Positions 1 to 9,696 are shown, counted from the stretch's first letter. The stretch: DNA of 64,000 nucleotides from Vagococcus zengguangii (GCF_005145005.1 NZ_CP039712.1:1532501-1596500), one strand, 5' to 3'. Numbers and translations: made by a program. The notes: a model not told the origin generated them from the letters alone.

Positions 1-1404
<1,404 letters not shown>

Positions 1405-1634
1405 AAGTGGTTCACAACAAAGCTGATGTACCACTATAGCTAGAAACTTGTTTCTAGCATCTTATGAGTTTTAGCTCATTTATGTTTGCTAGCGAATTAC
1501 TTCACTAAAATTCAAAAATTGTTTGGTTTTGTTTTACACTTTGTAAAACACCCTACACATTTGGTTTGTCTTATTCATTGTTCAGTTTTCAAAGGTCTAC
1601 TTTTTAAGTCGTTGTCTTTCGTGACAACTTCATT
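1405..1634 (-). promoter_or_regulatory. rRNA operon leader
   Basis: This is the transcribed spacer between promoter P2 and the mature 16S 5' end, with no gene. On the minus strand it contains a CTTTGAAAACTGAACAA segment near 1579-1596, a sequence common in leaders and spacers of Firmicute rRNA operons and overlapping the antitermination/processing region. The start and end are inferred from the promoter and from the 16S 5' end. Confidence 0.6.
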
Positions 1635-1663
1635 AGTTTATCACGCTTAGTTGACCAAGTCAA
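1635..1663 (-). promoter_or_regulatory. rRNA promoter P2 (sigma-A type)
   Basis: On the minus strand TTGACT (1658-1663) and TAAACT (1635-1640) are separated by exactly 17 bases. It lies downstream of P1 and upstream of the 16S leader, as in tandem rrn promoters of Firmicutes. Confidence 0.8.
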
Positions 1664-1717
1664 CAACTTTTTAAAAGTTTTTTTATTCAAAAGTGTTCGT
1701 TGTTTTAGAACTTCTAT

Positions 1718-1746
1718 ATACTATCACGTTAGTTACATTCAGTCAA
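1718..1746 (-). promoter_or_regulatory. rRNA promoter P1 (sigma-A type)
   Basis: On the minus strand TTGACT (1741-1746) and TAGTAT (1718-1723) are separated by 17 bases. The spacer ends in ACGTGA, much like the P2 spacer ending GCGTGA, which suggests the two promoters arose by duplication or share a constraint. The rest of 1750-1910 holds no gene that I can see. Confidence 0.8.
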
Positions 1747-1911
1747 TCAAAAAACTCGGAAATATTTCAATAAAATCATGATAACTAACTTAAAAGTTGT
1801 GATAAAGACGATTAGCTTTACATATCAAACAACATACGCGGAAATATTTTCTTAAATTCAGAGCCATTTTAGTTCATTTTATAAGTCGACTATTCAATTG
1901 AATAGCACTAT

Positions 1912-1944
1912 ACAAAAAGAGCCATGACTATCTAGTCATGGCTC
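1912..1944 (-). terminator. Intrinsic terminator after the 121-residue hypothetical gene
   Basis: A perfect inverted repeat GAGCCATGACTA / TAGTCATGGCTC (1919-1944) is followed on the minus strand by five T. It ends the cvfD-side minus operon about 25 bases past the stop codon and shields the rRNA promoters from read-through. Confidence 0.85.
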
Positions 1945-1968
1945 AAAAGAAATCATTTCATCAAATAC

Positions 1969-2334
1969 TTAAATTAAAAAAGCTTCGCCTTTTATTTCTC
2001 TAGTTGAGAGTAATTCTCTTAAATTAGCTGGTGACTCCCATAAGAAGTTCTCAGCTAACTCATAAGTAATAAATTTCTCATCTAATGCAAACAAATAAAG
2101 AGGTACACTGCGATTATTTAGACTGACACTTGTTAATTCTACCAATTCAACATGATCAAGATTAATATTTGCCATGTTTTTCAAAAAATCCAAAATACTA
2201 GCCAGACTGGTTTTATCATCTAATACTTGGGTTACTGCAAAATCTAAGACATCTTCAACTTGATGCAAAAGAAACAATTGTTTCCCCTCAGTAGTATTAA
2301 GCATCACAGTTCCCGCCACAAGTTTATTGTACAA
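1969..2334 (-). CDS. Hypothetical protein, 121 residues
   Basis: I do not recognise this family with confidence. The frame starts with TTG preceded by GAGGTG at a spacing of 7, which supports translation. The protein begins YNKLVAGTVML and ends in a segment with an F-x-W pattern and a following leucine helix (residues about 97-112, key residues FLW and LRELL), reminiscent of the C-terminal half of Nudix-fold proteins. The catalytic Nudix box is absent, so any such relation is structural at most and low confidence. It is the last gene before a strong terminator and lies about 90 bases downstream of cvfD, so it is probably cotranscribed with ppiB-cvfD. No membrane segment or signal peptide is visible. 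Confidence 0.7.
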   Translation of the reverse strand: MYNKLVAGTVMLNTTEGKQLFLLHQVEDVLDFAVTQVLDDKTSLASILDFLKNMANINLDHVELVELTSVSLNNRSVPLYLFALDEKFITYELAENFLWESPANLRELLSTREIKGEAFLI

Positions 2335-2426
2335 AAACTTTCACCTCTTAAATTATATAGTAGACTACACTTTCAAAAAAACAAATTATAATTTCCATAA
2401 AATTATATCATATTTCTGAAAAAAAA

Positions 2427-2798
2427 TCATTGTTTGTTTTTCAATGAGTCTAGTGAGTCATCTACCCAATGTTCCATTGAAGAATCTAAACTTTCAAAAC
2501 CAATCGTTAATTTAGAATTAGTGAAAAATTTCTTACGTTTATTAGCTGATTCATGAGAGTGATTTTCCAAAGCGCGCATTGATAACGAAATTTTATGAGA
2601 AAACTCGTCAATATCAATAACCATCACTTGTACTTGGTCACCAACTGAAATGGCCTCTTTAATATTTTTGATATAACCGTATTTAATTTCTGAAATATGA
2701 ATGAGCCCTTGGTTATTCGCGTCTAAAGCAACAAAAGCACCGTATGGTTGTAAGCCAGTAATCGTGCCTGTTACGACATCTCCTATTTTGTAATCCAA
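2427..2798 (-). CDS. cvfD: S1 RNA-binding domain protein CvfD (YugI/GSP13-like)
   Basis: A single S1 domain occupies residues about 5-72 (start of domain YKIGDVVTGTITGLQPYGAF; later GLIHISEI and ISLSMRAL). The C-terminal tail, about 50 residues, is charged and probably disordered. Size and layout fit the CvfD / general stress protein 13 family, ribosome-associated RNA-binding regulators of stress and virulence-gene translation in Firmicutes. The start codon is TTG with a GGAGGG ribosome site 6 bases upstream. It follows ppiB after 25 bases and is likely in the same transcript. Family assignment is secure; the regulatory targets are not visible here. Confidence 0.9.
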   Translation of the reverse strand: MDYKIGDVVTGTITGLQPYGAFVALDANNQGLIHISEIKYGYIKNIKEAISVGDQVQVMVIDIDEFSHKISLSMRALENHSHESANKRKKFFTNSKLTIGFESLDSSMEHWVDDSLDSLKNKQ

Positions 2799-2823
2799 AA
2801 TAAACCCTCCTTCAAAAATCGGC

Positions 2824-3405
2824 TTATTCTGAAATTTCTACCGTTTCAATTACTACATCTTCTTTAGGTTTATCTTGAGCACCAACGGCTACTGCTGCGA
2901 TAGCATCAACAACATCCATTCCTTCAATAACATGTCCAAATACTGTATGGCGCATGTCTAACCAAGGTGTTCCACCTTTAGTGTACTCTTCAATAATTTC
3001 TTCAGGGAAACCAGCAACTTTTAATTGACCTAGCATTTGAGCTGGCATGTTTTGGTTTTGAACGATGAAGAACTGAGAACCGTTTGTGTTAGGACCTGCA
3101 TTTGCCATTGATAATGCACCACGTAAGTTGAAAACATTTTGTGAAAACTCATCTTCAAAACTTCCGCCATAAATACTTTCGCCACCCATACCAGTTCCAG
3201 TTGGATCGCCACCTTGAATCATGAAATCTTTAATGACACGGTGGAAAATTACACCATCATAGTAACCTTGTTTTGCTAATCCTACAAAGTTTGCAACTGT
3301 CTTAGGTGCTTCACTATCAAATAACTTCACTTTGATATCACCCATGTTTGTTTTCAGTGTTGCTACCGGACCTTGTACTTCTTCTAAATTTAATTGTAAT
3401 AACAT
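2824..3405 (-). CDS. ppiB: Cyclophilin-type peptidyl-prolyl cis-trans isomerase
   Basis: The product is a cytoplasmic cyclophilin that isomerises Xaa-Pro bonds. Family hallmarks are [19 protein letters not shown] (residues about 54-72), [15 protein letters not shown] (about 100-114) and the [14 protein letters not shown] segment near the end (about 153-166). The active-site arginine is in FHR. The length of 193 residues is usual for Lactobacillales PpiB, which carry an insertion (here about residues 118-148) compared with E. coli PpiB. There is no signal peptide. It is the first gene of a short minus-strand operon, divergent from the ferredoxin-NADP reductase gene across about 147 bases. Confidence 0.96.
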   Translation of the reverse strand: MLLQLNLEEVQGPVATLKTNMGDIKVKLFDSEAPKTVANFVGLAKQGYYDGVIFHRVIKDFMIQGGDPTGTGMGGESIYGGSFEDEFSQNVFNLRGALSMANAGPNTNGSQFFIVQNQNMPAQMLGQLKVAGFPEEIIEEYTKGGTPWLDMRHTVFGHVIEGMDVVDAIAAVAVGAQDKPKEDVVIETVEISE

Positions 3406-3512
3406 ATTATCACTCCTATCTATATTCTTTTCTATTGTATCTTATAAATGCAATTCTTGCTAGTTACTTTGAACTATCAAACAAATTAATGTTTATTTTT
3501 TGAATTCTCTAC

Positions 3513-3552
3513 TATAATGATATGGCTTATTATTTTTATTGGAGGTAAAAAA
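3513..3552 (+). promoter_or_regulatory. Promoter -10 and ribosome site of the ferredoxin-NADP reductase gene
   Basis: A consensus TATAAT lies at 3513-3518; the matching -35 (TGTTTA at 3490-3495) is weak. GGAGG at 3541-3545 is 7 bases before the ATG at 3553. A longer in-frame reading from 3517 would start inside the -10 box and has no ribosome site, so it is rejected as the start. Confidence 0.5.
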
Positions 3553-4545
3553 ATGTCTCAGCACGAGAGTTATGATATTACAATTATTGGTGGCGGTCCG
3601 ACCGGATTATTTTCAGCCTTTTACGCCGGTATGCGACAAGCTAGGACCTTGGTGATTGAAAGTTTGCCACAACTTGGTGGACAACTAGCCATGCTATATC
3701 CAGAAAAACATATTTACGATGTTGCAGGTTTCCCAAGTGTAACCGCTAGAGAGTTAGTCGATAATTTAATCGAACAAAACCAACGTTTCGAGCACGATTA
3801 TGCCCTTACCGAAACAGTGATTGCTATTGAAAAGAACGAGGATAATTTATTCAACATTATGACAAACAAAAACGTGTATCGATCAAAAACAATCATTATC
3901 ACAGCTGGTAACGGGGCGTTTGAACCGCGTAGAATGACACTGAATGAAGCAGATACTTGCGAAGAGCACTCGCTTCACTATTTCATCAACGATTTAGAAA
4001 AATTTCGAGACCAACGAGTTGTCGTGACTGGCGGTGGCGATTCTGCCATTGACTGGGCCCTTATGCTAGAGCCTATCGCAAAGGAAGTTACGTTAGTTCA
4101 TCGACGTAAGGAGTTTCGTGGCCATGAACATAGCGTGTCATTATTGAAACAATCTAGCGTACAACTTAAGACACCTTATATAGTGGACGAGATTGAACAC
4201 ACAGAGGGAATGATTCACACTATTCATTTAGTCAACCCTAAAGAAGATACGCAAGAAACAATCCTAGCCGATCACTTAATCGTTAATTTTGGATTCAAGT
4301 CCTCCATTGGTCCTATTAAAGATTGGGGATTAGAATTAAAGGGGCGCCAAATTAAAGTCTCGAGCGATATGATGACAAGTGCCCCAGGAATTTTTGCAGC
4401 AGGTGATATTTGTTGGTATCCCGGAAAAGTAGAATTAATCGCAACTGGATTAGGGGAAGCCCCGACTGCGGTAAACAACGCTTTACATTTTGCTAATCCT
4501 GAACAAAGAGTGCAACCTGGTCACAGCACGAGTCTTTTTGACTAA
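3553..4545 (+). CDS. Ferredoxin/flavodoxin-NADP(+) reductase (YumC/TrxB2-like)
   Basis: A 330-residue FAD flavoprotein of the thioredoxin-reductase fold. The FAD-binding GGGPTG is at residues 13-18, the NADPH-binding GGGDSA at about 160-165, and the second FAD motif (APGIFAAGD) at about residues 277-285. The CxxC redox pair of true thioredoxin reductase is missing, which is the signature of the YumC-type ferredoxin-NADP reductase. It transfers electrons between NADPH and ferredoxin or flavodoxin in the cytoplasm. The gene is monocistronic by appearance. The pyruvate:ferredoxin oxidoreductase at 52.9-56.4 kb is a plausible metabolic partner; that link is inference. Confidence 0.93.
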   Translation: MSQHESYDITIIGGGPTGLFSAFYAGMRQARTLVIESLPQLGGQLAMLYPEKHIYDVAGFPSVTARELVDNLIEQNQRFEHDYALTETVIAIEKNEDNLFNIMTNKNVYRSKTIIITAGNGAFEPRRMTLNEADTCEEHSLHYFINDLEKFRDQRVVVTGGGDSAIDWALMLEPIAKEVTLVHRRKEFRGHEHSVSLLKQSSVQLKTPYIVDEIEHTEGMIHTIHLVNPKEDTQETILADHLIVNFGFKSSIGPIKDWGLELKGRQIKVSSDMMTSAPGIFAAGDICWYPGKVELIATGLGEAPTAVNNALHFANPEQRVQPGHSTSLFD

Positions 4546-4580
4546 TGTAATAACTAATTGGTAACTCCCTTTTACCCTAT

Positions 4581-4609
4581 TTGATTTTACAACGTATAAA
4601 CGCTATGAT
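4581..4609 (+). promoter_or_regulatory. Promoter of the phosphatidylglycerophosphatase gene
   Basis: TTGATT (4581-4586) and TATGAT (4604-4609) are 17 bases apart, with AGGAGG and a GTG start about 20-30 bases downstream. Confidence 0.7.
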
Positions 4610-4640
4610 GAAGGTATAAAAATATTTAGGAGGCGAGATT

Positions 4641-5144
4641 GTGACAACAGATATTAATATTTTAGAACAAAAAGCCCGTGATTTATTAGCTGAACGTGGC
4701 GTAACCATTGCGGATATTGCTGATTTGGTTTACTATTTACAAGCTCCTTATGTAGAAAATCTTACACTTGAACTATGCACTCATCATATTGAAGCAGTAT
4801 TAAGAAAGCGAGAGGTTCAAAACACGATTTTAACCGGTATTCAATTAGATTTATTAGCCGAGAAAAACGGCATGATCGAACCTCTACAGGCTATTGTTGG
4901 TGAGGACGAAGGTTTGTATGGTATCGACGAAATTTTAGCTCTTTCAATCGTTAACGTTTATGGTTCAATTGGCTTTACTAATTATGGTTATATTGACAAA
5001 GTAAAACCAGGTATTCTTGGTAAATTAAATTCACACGATGGCGTTAATGTCCATACTTTCTTAGACGACATCGTTGGGGCTATCGCAGCTGCAGCAGCTA
5101 GCCGTTTAGCTCATGAAAATGGCGATAAAAAAACTACGAACTAA
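4641..5144 (+). CDS. pgpA: Phosphatidylglycerophosphatase A family protein (YutG-like)
   Basis: 167 residues starting with GTG, with AGGAGG 5-6 bases upstream. The sequence matches the Firmicute YutG/PgpA group: an N-terminal helical region (ARDLLAERGVTIADIADLVYYLQ), central GLYGIDEILALSIVNVYGSIGFTNYGYIDK split over residues about 93-122, and a C-terminal GxxxAA helix (DDIVGAIAAAAASR). The family removes the phosphate from phosphatidylglycerophosphate in phospholipid synthesis. Its last codons form one arm of a bidirectional terminator shared with the convergent membrane-protein gene, the two coding ends overlapping by 4 bases. Confidence 0.88.
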   Translation: MTTDINILEQKARDLLAERGVTIADIADLVYYLQAPYVENLTLELCTHHIEAVLRKREVQNTILTGIQLDLLAEKNGMIEPLQAIVGEDEGLYGIDEILALSIVNVYGSIGFTNYGYIDKVKPGILGKLNSHDGVNVHTFLDDIVGAIAAAAASRLAHENGDKKTTN

Positions 5145-5165
5145 TTTAAAGTTCGTAGTTTTTTT
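5129..5165. terminator. Bidirectional terminator inside two convergent coding ends
   Basis: AACTACGAACT (5132-5142) pairs with AGTTCGTAGTT (5150-5160). T runs follow on the plus strand (5159-5165) and on the minus strand (A run 5127-5133). The stem contains the stop codons of both pgpA and the convergent membrane-protein gene. Confidence 0.85.
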
Positions 5166-5788
5166 AATTGGTGTTTGCTTTTAAAAAATAAAGCTAAGAT
5201 TATCGCTTCAAATAAAATCACCGCTAACGCAAAGCAGTGGAAAAAATATTGCTCAGGTAGTGCCATAATTACCGGGTCGGTCACAGGATCAAATAGCCAC
5301 GCATCATTGTTAAACATCAAATGATGAAAGGCAATGAACACTTGGTCAAAAGCCACAAGCATCACAAAACCTAAAATTACTGGCACTAAGGCTGTATAGG
5401 CTAGCGCTTGTTTGATAATCCAAAGACGATTCGACTGCCATAGTTGTTTCACAAAACAAACAGCCGGAATACTGGTCACAATTAATAAAGCATAATTCAG
5501 TATAAACAAACGTTTCACTTCATAAAAATGAAACGCCCCTGATTCTGATACAGGAAAATCATCCATCTTCAATGTTTTAATAAACGGATGATTCAGATAA
5601 CCCATCAACTGGTGGTAATTTGACAATAACGTTCCCTTGGTTAATCCTGTCATCTCCTCAATCCCTAAATGACCGATATCAAAAACGTAAAGTGGGTAAG
5701 CATTAATCGTTAAAGTAATCGCCAACGTTAAAATAAACACAACCAAAATTAAAAATTGGACTTTGTTTTTTAGCGTCATGATTTTCAT
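5141..5788 (-). CDS. TIGR01906/DUF1461 family integral membrane protein
   Basis: 215 residues with four to five hydrophobic segments (about 9-28, 95-115, 127-148, 182-203) and a large loop after the first. The architecture and the segments around residues 33-60 (VFDIGHLGIEEMTGL, NYHQLMGYLN) match the TIGR01906 family of Lactobacillales membrane proteins, whose function is unknown. It is the last gene of a five-gene operon and begins one base after the HAD phosphatase stop (TAGAATG), so translation is probably coupled. Its end lies in the shared terminator with pgpA. Confidence 0.85.
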   Translation of the reverse strand: MKIMTLKNKVQFLILVVFILTLAITLTINAYPLYVFDIGHLGIEEMTGLTKGTLLSNYHQLMGYLNHPFIKTLKMDDFPVSESGAFHFYEVKRLFILNYALLIVTSIPAVCFVKQLWQSNRLWIIKQALAYTALVPVILGFVMLVAFDQVFIAFHHLMFNNDAWLFDPVTDPVIMALPEQYFFHCFALAVILFEAIILALFFKSKHQLKKLRTLN

Positions 5789-5789
5789 T

Positions 5790-6551
5790 CTAAAAACTCC
5801 ATTCTGCTAAATTAGTTAAAACATGGGTTGGCGCAGTCGGTAACGTTGGAACCTCATCCGGTTGAGTGAAGCCGGTTAAAACTAATAAAGTAGCGATATC
5901 ATTTTGAATACCCGCCTGAATGTCAGTTTCATAATTATCGCCGACCATTACAACATCTGTCTTTTCCAGCCCCATTCGTTGCAGAGCTCCCTCCATAATG
6001 ACTGAGGACGGTTTACCAATTATAATTGGCTCTTGTTGCGTGCTTGTGGCTAGACAAGTAACTAAAGAACCAGCACCCGGATACAAACCAGCTTCAGTCG
6101 GAATGTTTTTATCAGGATTGGTCCCAATAAAAAGCGCTCCATTTTGAATTGCTAGCGTTGCTTTGACTAACTTGTCATAGTTAAACTGACGATCAAGTCC
6201 AACTACGACAAAGTCTGGTGTCGTTTCTTCCCAAACAAAACCTTCCGCAAGTAAACAATCTATCAAACCTGATTCTCCAATCACATAGACTCGGTTTCCT
6301 TTATCTAATGATTTCAAATAATCCGCTGTTGCCAAGCTTGCTGTATAAATGGATGATTCGTCGACTACAATATCAAAATTCGACGCTAAATTCTTTTGAA
6401 CTGCTTGTGGCGTTTTAGTTGTATTATTGGTGACAAACAAAAATGGTAGTTGCTCAGCTTGTAATCGTTCAACAAATTCTTTGGCTCCCTCAATTGATTG
6501 GGTTCCCTTATAAATCGTCCCATCTAAATCTAATAAATAACCTTTATACAT
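5790..6551 (-). CDS. HAD-superfamily phosphatase, NagD/YutF type (TIGR01457)
   Basis: 253 residues of the HAD subclass IIA. Motif I DLDGT is at residues 8-12 (nucleophile Asp8), motif II is in LPFLFVTNNTTK (about 34-45), the motif III lysine lies in IIGKPSS (about 177-183) and motif IV is in MVGDNYETDIQAG (about 202-214). Relatives dephosphorylate small sugar or nucleotide phosphates; the physiological substrate is not evident. It sits between yutD and the TIGR01906 gene, the arrangement also seen around B. subtilis yutD-yutF. The start ATG is 6 bases after the yutD stop. Confidence 0.93.
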   Translation of the reverse strand: MYKGYLLDLDGTIYKGTQSIEGAKEFVERLQAEQLPFLFVTNNTTKTPQAVQKNLASNFDIVVDESSIYTASLATADYLKSLDKGNRVYVIGESGLIDCLLAEGFVWEETTPDFVVVGLDRQFNYDKLVKATLAIQNGALFIGTNPDKNIPTEAGLYPGAGSLVTCLATSTQQEPIIIGKPSSVIMEGALQRMGLEKTDVVMVGDNYETDIQAGIQNDIATLLVLTGFTQPDEVPTLPTAPTHVLTNLAEWSF

Positions 6552-6559
6552 TCAGACAC

Positions 6560-7396
6560 CTATTTCGGCTCATCTTTTTGGCGAATCACAAAGGAGCGAT
6601 TAGCTGATGAGTTGTTTTTTTCTGAACGATTTTTGTTGTTATTTTTGTTTGATTGATTTGGGCGGTTTTTGTTATTCGTAGGATTAGTCTTTGGCTTATG
6701 CTTAGGCTGTTGAGTTTTTTCTTTATTATTTGGGTTATTTTTATTCTGTTGATTCTTTTTATTTTTTGAGCGATTAGCTGATTTATTATTTGATTGTTTA
6801 TTTTTAATTGATGCGTTATTTTTATTATTTTTTACTTGCTGTTTCACGTCTTTGACTTTACCACGCTTTTCTTTCGTGTGAGCGGGAATGGTATTAATTA
6901 ATTTGTCATCTAGTTTTTCAAGACGTTCGATCACAAAATAAGCACAACCAAAATTACAATACTCGTATAAATAATCTTCTAATGTCCCAATTTTCTGATC
7001 ATAGCCAACTTTTTTACGAAAATCGTCAAAGAAACCTTTTAAGCGTAACTGCTCAAAACCGATATCACCAACAATATAGTCATATTTATCTAAGACATCA
7101 CTATAACGCTCGTTTAGTTGTTCAATATTAAAGCCATCTTGATAATTCATTAATAATTTGTATTCACGCTCATCAATAACTAAACGATCTGGCGCAATCA
7201 TGCGGATACGTGGTATCTCCTCAATTTCAACCACTTCTTCCGTCACCTCAGCAGTTGCCAGGATTTCTTGGTCCGTTGTACTTATGGATTCTGAAGGAGT
7301 TTCTATATTAGGTGTTACTTTAGTTTCTACAGTAGGCATTTCAATTTTCTCCCCAACCACTTCTAACGTGACATCTTTTTGCTCTGAATGTTCCAT
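6560..7396 (-). CDS. yutD: YutD family protein with long acidic N-terminus and Asn/Lys-rich tail
   Basis: The conserved YutD (DUF1027) core spans residues about 65-165: RIMIAPDRLVIDEREYKLL, then a stretch with DYIVGDIGFEQLRLKGFF, then YEYCNFGCAYFVIERL. B. subtilis YutD is a short protein built largely of this core, whereas this one has 278 residues. The extra parts are an acidic, Thr/Glu-rich leader (1-64) and a basic low-complexity tail of about 100 residues dominated by Asn and Lys. Function of the family is unknown. The gene overlaps the preceding nucleotidase stop by one base (TAATG) and is translationally coupled in the same operon. The tail resembles nucleic-acid-binding disordered tails; that is inference. 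Confidence 0.9.
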   Translation of the reverse strand: MEHSEQKDVTLEVVGEKIEMPTVETKVTPNIETPSESISTTDQEILATAEVTEEVVEIEEIPRIRMIAPDRLVIDEREYKLLMNYQDGFNIEQLNERYSDVLDKYDYIVGDIGFEQLRLKGFFDDFRKKVGYDQKIGTLEDYLYEYCNFGCAYFVIERLEKLDDKLINTIPAHTKEKRGKVKDVKQQVKNNKNNASIKNKQSNNKSANRSKNKKNQQNKNNPNNKEKTQQPKHKPKTNPTNNKNRPNQSNKNNNKNRSEKNNSSANRSFVIRQKDEPK

Positions 7397-8781
7397 TAAT
7401 TACTCACCTTCTTATTACCATACTTTTTATTAATATAACATGCCACTACATTCCGTAACAATGACGGGCATAATGATTCGATTTTACCTAGTGCGGCTAT
7501 TTTCGGGAAAAACTTGATAAACGAATAATGATCCATCATCACCAATCGATATGGTTTATCTAACGCTATTGGCTGACCACCGACCAGAAAATCAGCACCC
7601 ATTTTTTCGATATTTTTAGCTTTCATTTCACCAAAAACTTTCCCTCTAAAACCCATGCCAACAATCGGATAGTCTATCAAATAATCGTGTTGATTAGCAA
7701 TTTCCGTCAACACTTCAATTAAATTAGCACCACTAAATGTCACCCGAATCAAATGCATCGGATGGGGCAACGTACGATGCAAATCATCGCTGGTCACTTG
7801 GCCGGATGCTAAATCACCTAAGAACAGACCTGTACTTAACAAATAGGCATCGGCTTGCGTAAAATCAGCTACCGCCTCTAAAGACTGCTCTATATAACTA
7901 GTTGGCCCTTGTCCATTTCGCAACCATGGATTTGGCAAATCGCCAATTATTTGGGCCTGTAACAATTCATGACCTTGTGATTGATAACCTATAACTTCTG
8001 CTTGATCATAAGCGTGTTCAACCAATAATTTTGTTGGATAAGTGGTCGATTTTTTGCTAACTACATGATGGTTTTCATCAAGTTCGAGGGTGATTTCACC
8101 GACATATTGACCAAATTTACCAGCCGCTGCAAGAAGTGTTGTGTCGACCACTTTACCATTTTCAAATAAGTGATGAGTGTGTGAGCCGATAATCACATCA
8201 ATCTCTGGGTAGTGCGCGGCAATATGCTCATCATCAAGATAACCCAGATGCGATAATAAAACAATCACATCGGTTTGTGACGACAACTCAGCTAATAATT
8301 CAGGCAACACCTCGTCTGGAAAGCTAACGTCCCAACCAAGCGGACCATAAGTAAAAGGAAATGGCGCCGTTAATCCAATAATTCCTACACGAGTCCCTCG
8401 TGGGGTTTGATGGATTTTATAGGTGTGACACCAAGGTGACGTCTGTTGATGATTATCATCTAACAGATTACTGACTACTACTGGAAAATTAGCGTGTTCA
8501 TATAAACGATCTAGCTGAGGTTTCGTATTACCGATTCCCTCATTATTCCCTATCGTTACGGCATCATAGTGCACTTGATTCATTAGTTCGACATTGGCCC
8601 GACCATCCGTTGCTTCAGTCAGCGGGTGAACTCGGTCACAAAAATCTCCTAAATCAACGGTCAATACCGGGTGTCGATTACTAGCGTATTGTTGCTTTTG
8701 TTGAATAAAACGCCTAATTTTAGGCCAATTTTCAAAATGTGAATGGAGATCATTCGTATGGATTATCGTCATTCTTTCCAA
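7396..8781 (-). CDS. yunD: Bifunctional metallophosphatase/5'-nucleotidase (YunD-like)
   Basis: 461 residues. The calcineurin-like N-terminal half has metal ligands in TNDLHSHF (9-16), VDLGDFCD (about 43-50), GNNEG (about 78-82), LLSHLG and GSHTHH (about 197-202). The C-terminal 5'-nucleotidase substrate domain follows from about residue 240. There is no N-terminal signal peptide, so this is a cytoplasmic YunD-type enzyme rather than an exported nucleotidase. The start is TTG with GGAGGGG at a spacing of 6; an ATG three codons later is less well spaced. It is the second gene of the operon headed by the tyrosine phosphatase. Confidence 0.92.
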   Translation of the reverse strand: MERMTIIHTNDLHSHFENWPKIRRFIQQKQQYASNRHPVLTVDLGDFCDRVHPLTEATDGRANVELMNQVHYDAVTIGNNEGIGNTKPQLDRLYEHANFPVVVSNLLDDNHQQTSPWCHTYKIHQTPRGTRVGIIGLTAPFPFTYGPLGWDVSFPDEVLPELLAELSSQTDVIVLLSHLGYLDDEHIAAHYPEIDVIIGSHTHHLFENGKVVDTTLLAAAGKFGQYVGEITLELDENHHVVSKKSTTYPTKLLVEHAYDQAEVIGYQSQGHELLQAQIIGDLPNPWLRNGQGPTSYIEQSLEAVADFTQADAYLLSTGLFLGDLASGQVTSDDLHRTLPHPMHLIRVTFSGANLIEVLTEIANQHDYLIDYPIVGMGFRGKVFGEMKAKNIEKMGADFLVGGQPIALDKPYRLVMMDHYSFIKFFPKIAALGKIESLCPSLLRNVVACYINKKYGNKKVSN

Positions 8782-8803
8782 CGAAATCCCCTCCCATCTC
8801 TAA

Positions 8804-9559
8804 TTAATCTTCTAAATATTTCGCTCTAATTTGAGCGATTAGTTCTGGGCTAACGTCTAAGCCTTCTAAGACATATTGTTCAACCGTTCCGTAGTGCTGT
8901 TTAATTTGCGCGAAACTTTCTGCTAAATATTCATGTTTGACTTCCATCATAATTTGGAACATCTCTAACTGCTCTTTTGGCGCACCTTCACGAGCCATCG
9001 TTTCAATCATTTTATTATTAGCTTTCTTACGCATAAGATTCGTTAATAAGTAGTCATGATAAATATCTAATTCCGATACACCTAATAGCGAAAGGATCAA
9101 AGCAGCCGCAAAACCGGTACGATCTTTACCAGCAAAACAATGGAAAATAAACGGTTTGTCTAACGTTGCCACTGTTTCTATAAATTGTTTATAGCCCGCA
9201 CGAGCACTTGGATCCGTCACAAACGCACGATAGGCTTCTAACATGAACGCGTCAGGACGCGTTTGCGTCGCTTCTTCTTTTAAGTCATCTAAACTAACAG
9301 AACGTTGCATTCCTTTTAAGATATCAATCGCATAAGTTGTGACGCCGTCGAAATTTTCATTCGGACGCTCATCACGCTCTGAATCACTTCTAAAATCAAA
9401 AATTGTTTCAATATGATACTCATCTTGAAATGATTGATGATCCTCTGGAGATAAATGATTGATTTCGCCGCTGCGATAAATCAATGCTTGCTTTACTTTT
9501 TTATTATCTAAACCTCGGTAACCACCGATATCTCTGAAATTCGTTAATGTAGGTAACAT
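8804..9559 (-). CDS. Tyrosine-protein phosphatase (dual-specificity-like, Y_phosphatase3)
   Basis: 251 residues with the signature loop HCFAGKDRTG at 140-149 (catalytic Cys141, Arg147). The N-terminal NFRDIGGYRG (7-16) and RSGEINHLS segments are typical of the Firmicute Y_phosphatase3 / LipA-like family that hydrolyses phosphotyrosine or phosphoinositide-like esters. There is no signal peptide. It is the first gene of the operon continuing into yunD, yutD, the HAD phosphatase and the membrane protein. The ATG is preceded by GAGGAGG at a spacing of about 10. Confidence 0.92.
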   Translation of the reverse strand: MLPTLTNFRDIGGYRGLDNKKVKQALIYRSGEINHLSPEDHQSFQDEYHIETIFDFRSDSERDERPNENFDGVTTYAIDILKGMQRSVSLDDLKEEATQTRPDAFMLEAYRAFVTDPSARAGYKQFIETVATLDKPFIFHCFAGKDRTGFAAALILSLLGVSELDIYHDYLLTNLMRKKANNKMIETMAREGAPKEQLEMFQIMMEVKHEYLAESFAQIKQHYGTVEQYVLEGLDVSPELIAQIRAKYLED

Positions 9560-9597
9560 CGCTTAATTCCTCCTCGTTAAACAGTCAATATGATTTT

Positions 9598-9606
9598 ATT
9601 ATAGCA
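9598..9606 (-). promoter_or_regulatory. Extended -10 promoter of the tyrosine phosphatase operon
   Basis: On the minus strand TGCTATAAT is an extended -10 element; no good -35 is present. It lies about 40 bases before the ATG at 9559 and is the only strong promoter-like element for the five-gene operon. Confidence 0.55.
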
Positions 9607-9642
9607 TATAATTCCGGTAGAATAGCACGCTTTTCCACCTAG

Positions 9643-9677
9643 AAAAAAATAGAGAGTCGCGAAAAAGCGACTCTCTA
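9643..9677 (-). terminator. Terminator of dps
   Basis: TAGAGAGTCGC (9650-9660) pairs with GCGACTCTCTA (9667-9677) with a T run on the minus strand. Confidence 0.9.
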
Positions 9678-9696
9678 ACTTGTTTATACAAATGAA

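Noticed and set aside
3517-3552. Earlier start for the ferredoxin-NADP reductase
   Set aside because: The extension overlaps the -10 box and has no ribosome site; the ATG at 3553 has GGAGG.
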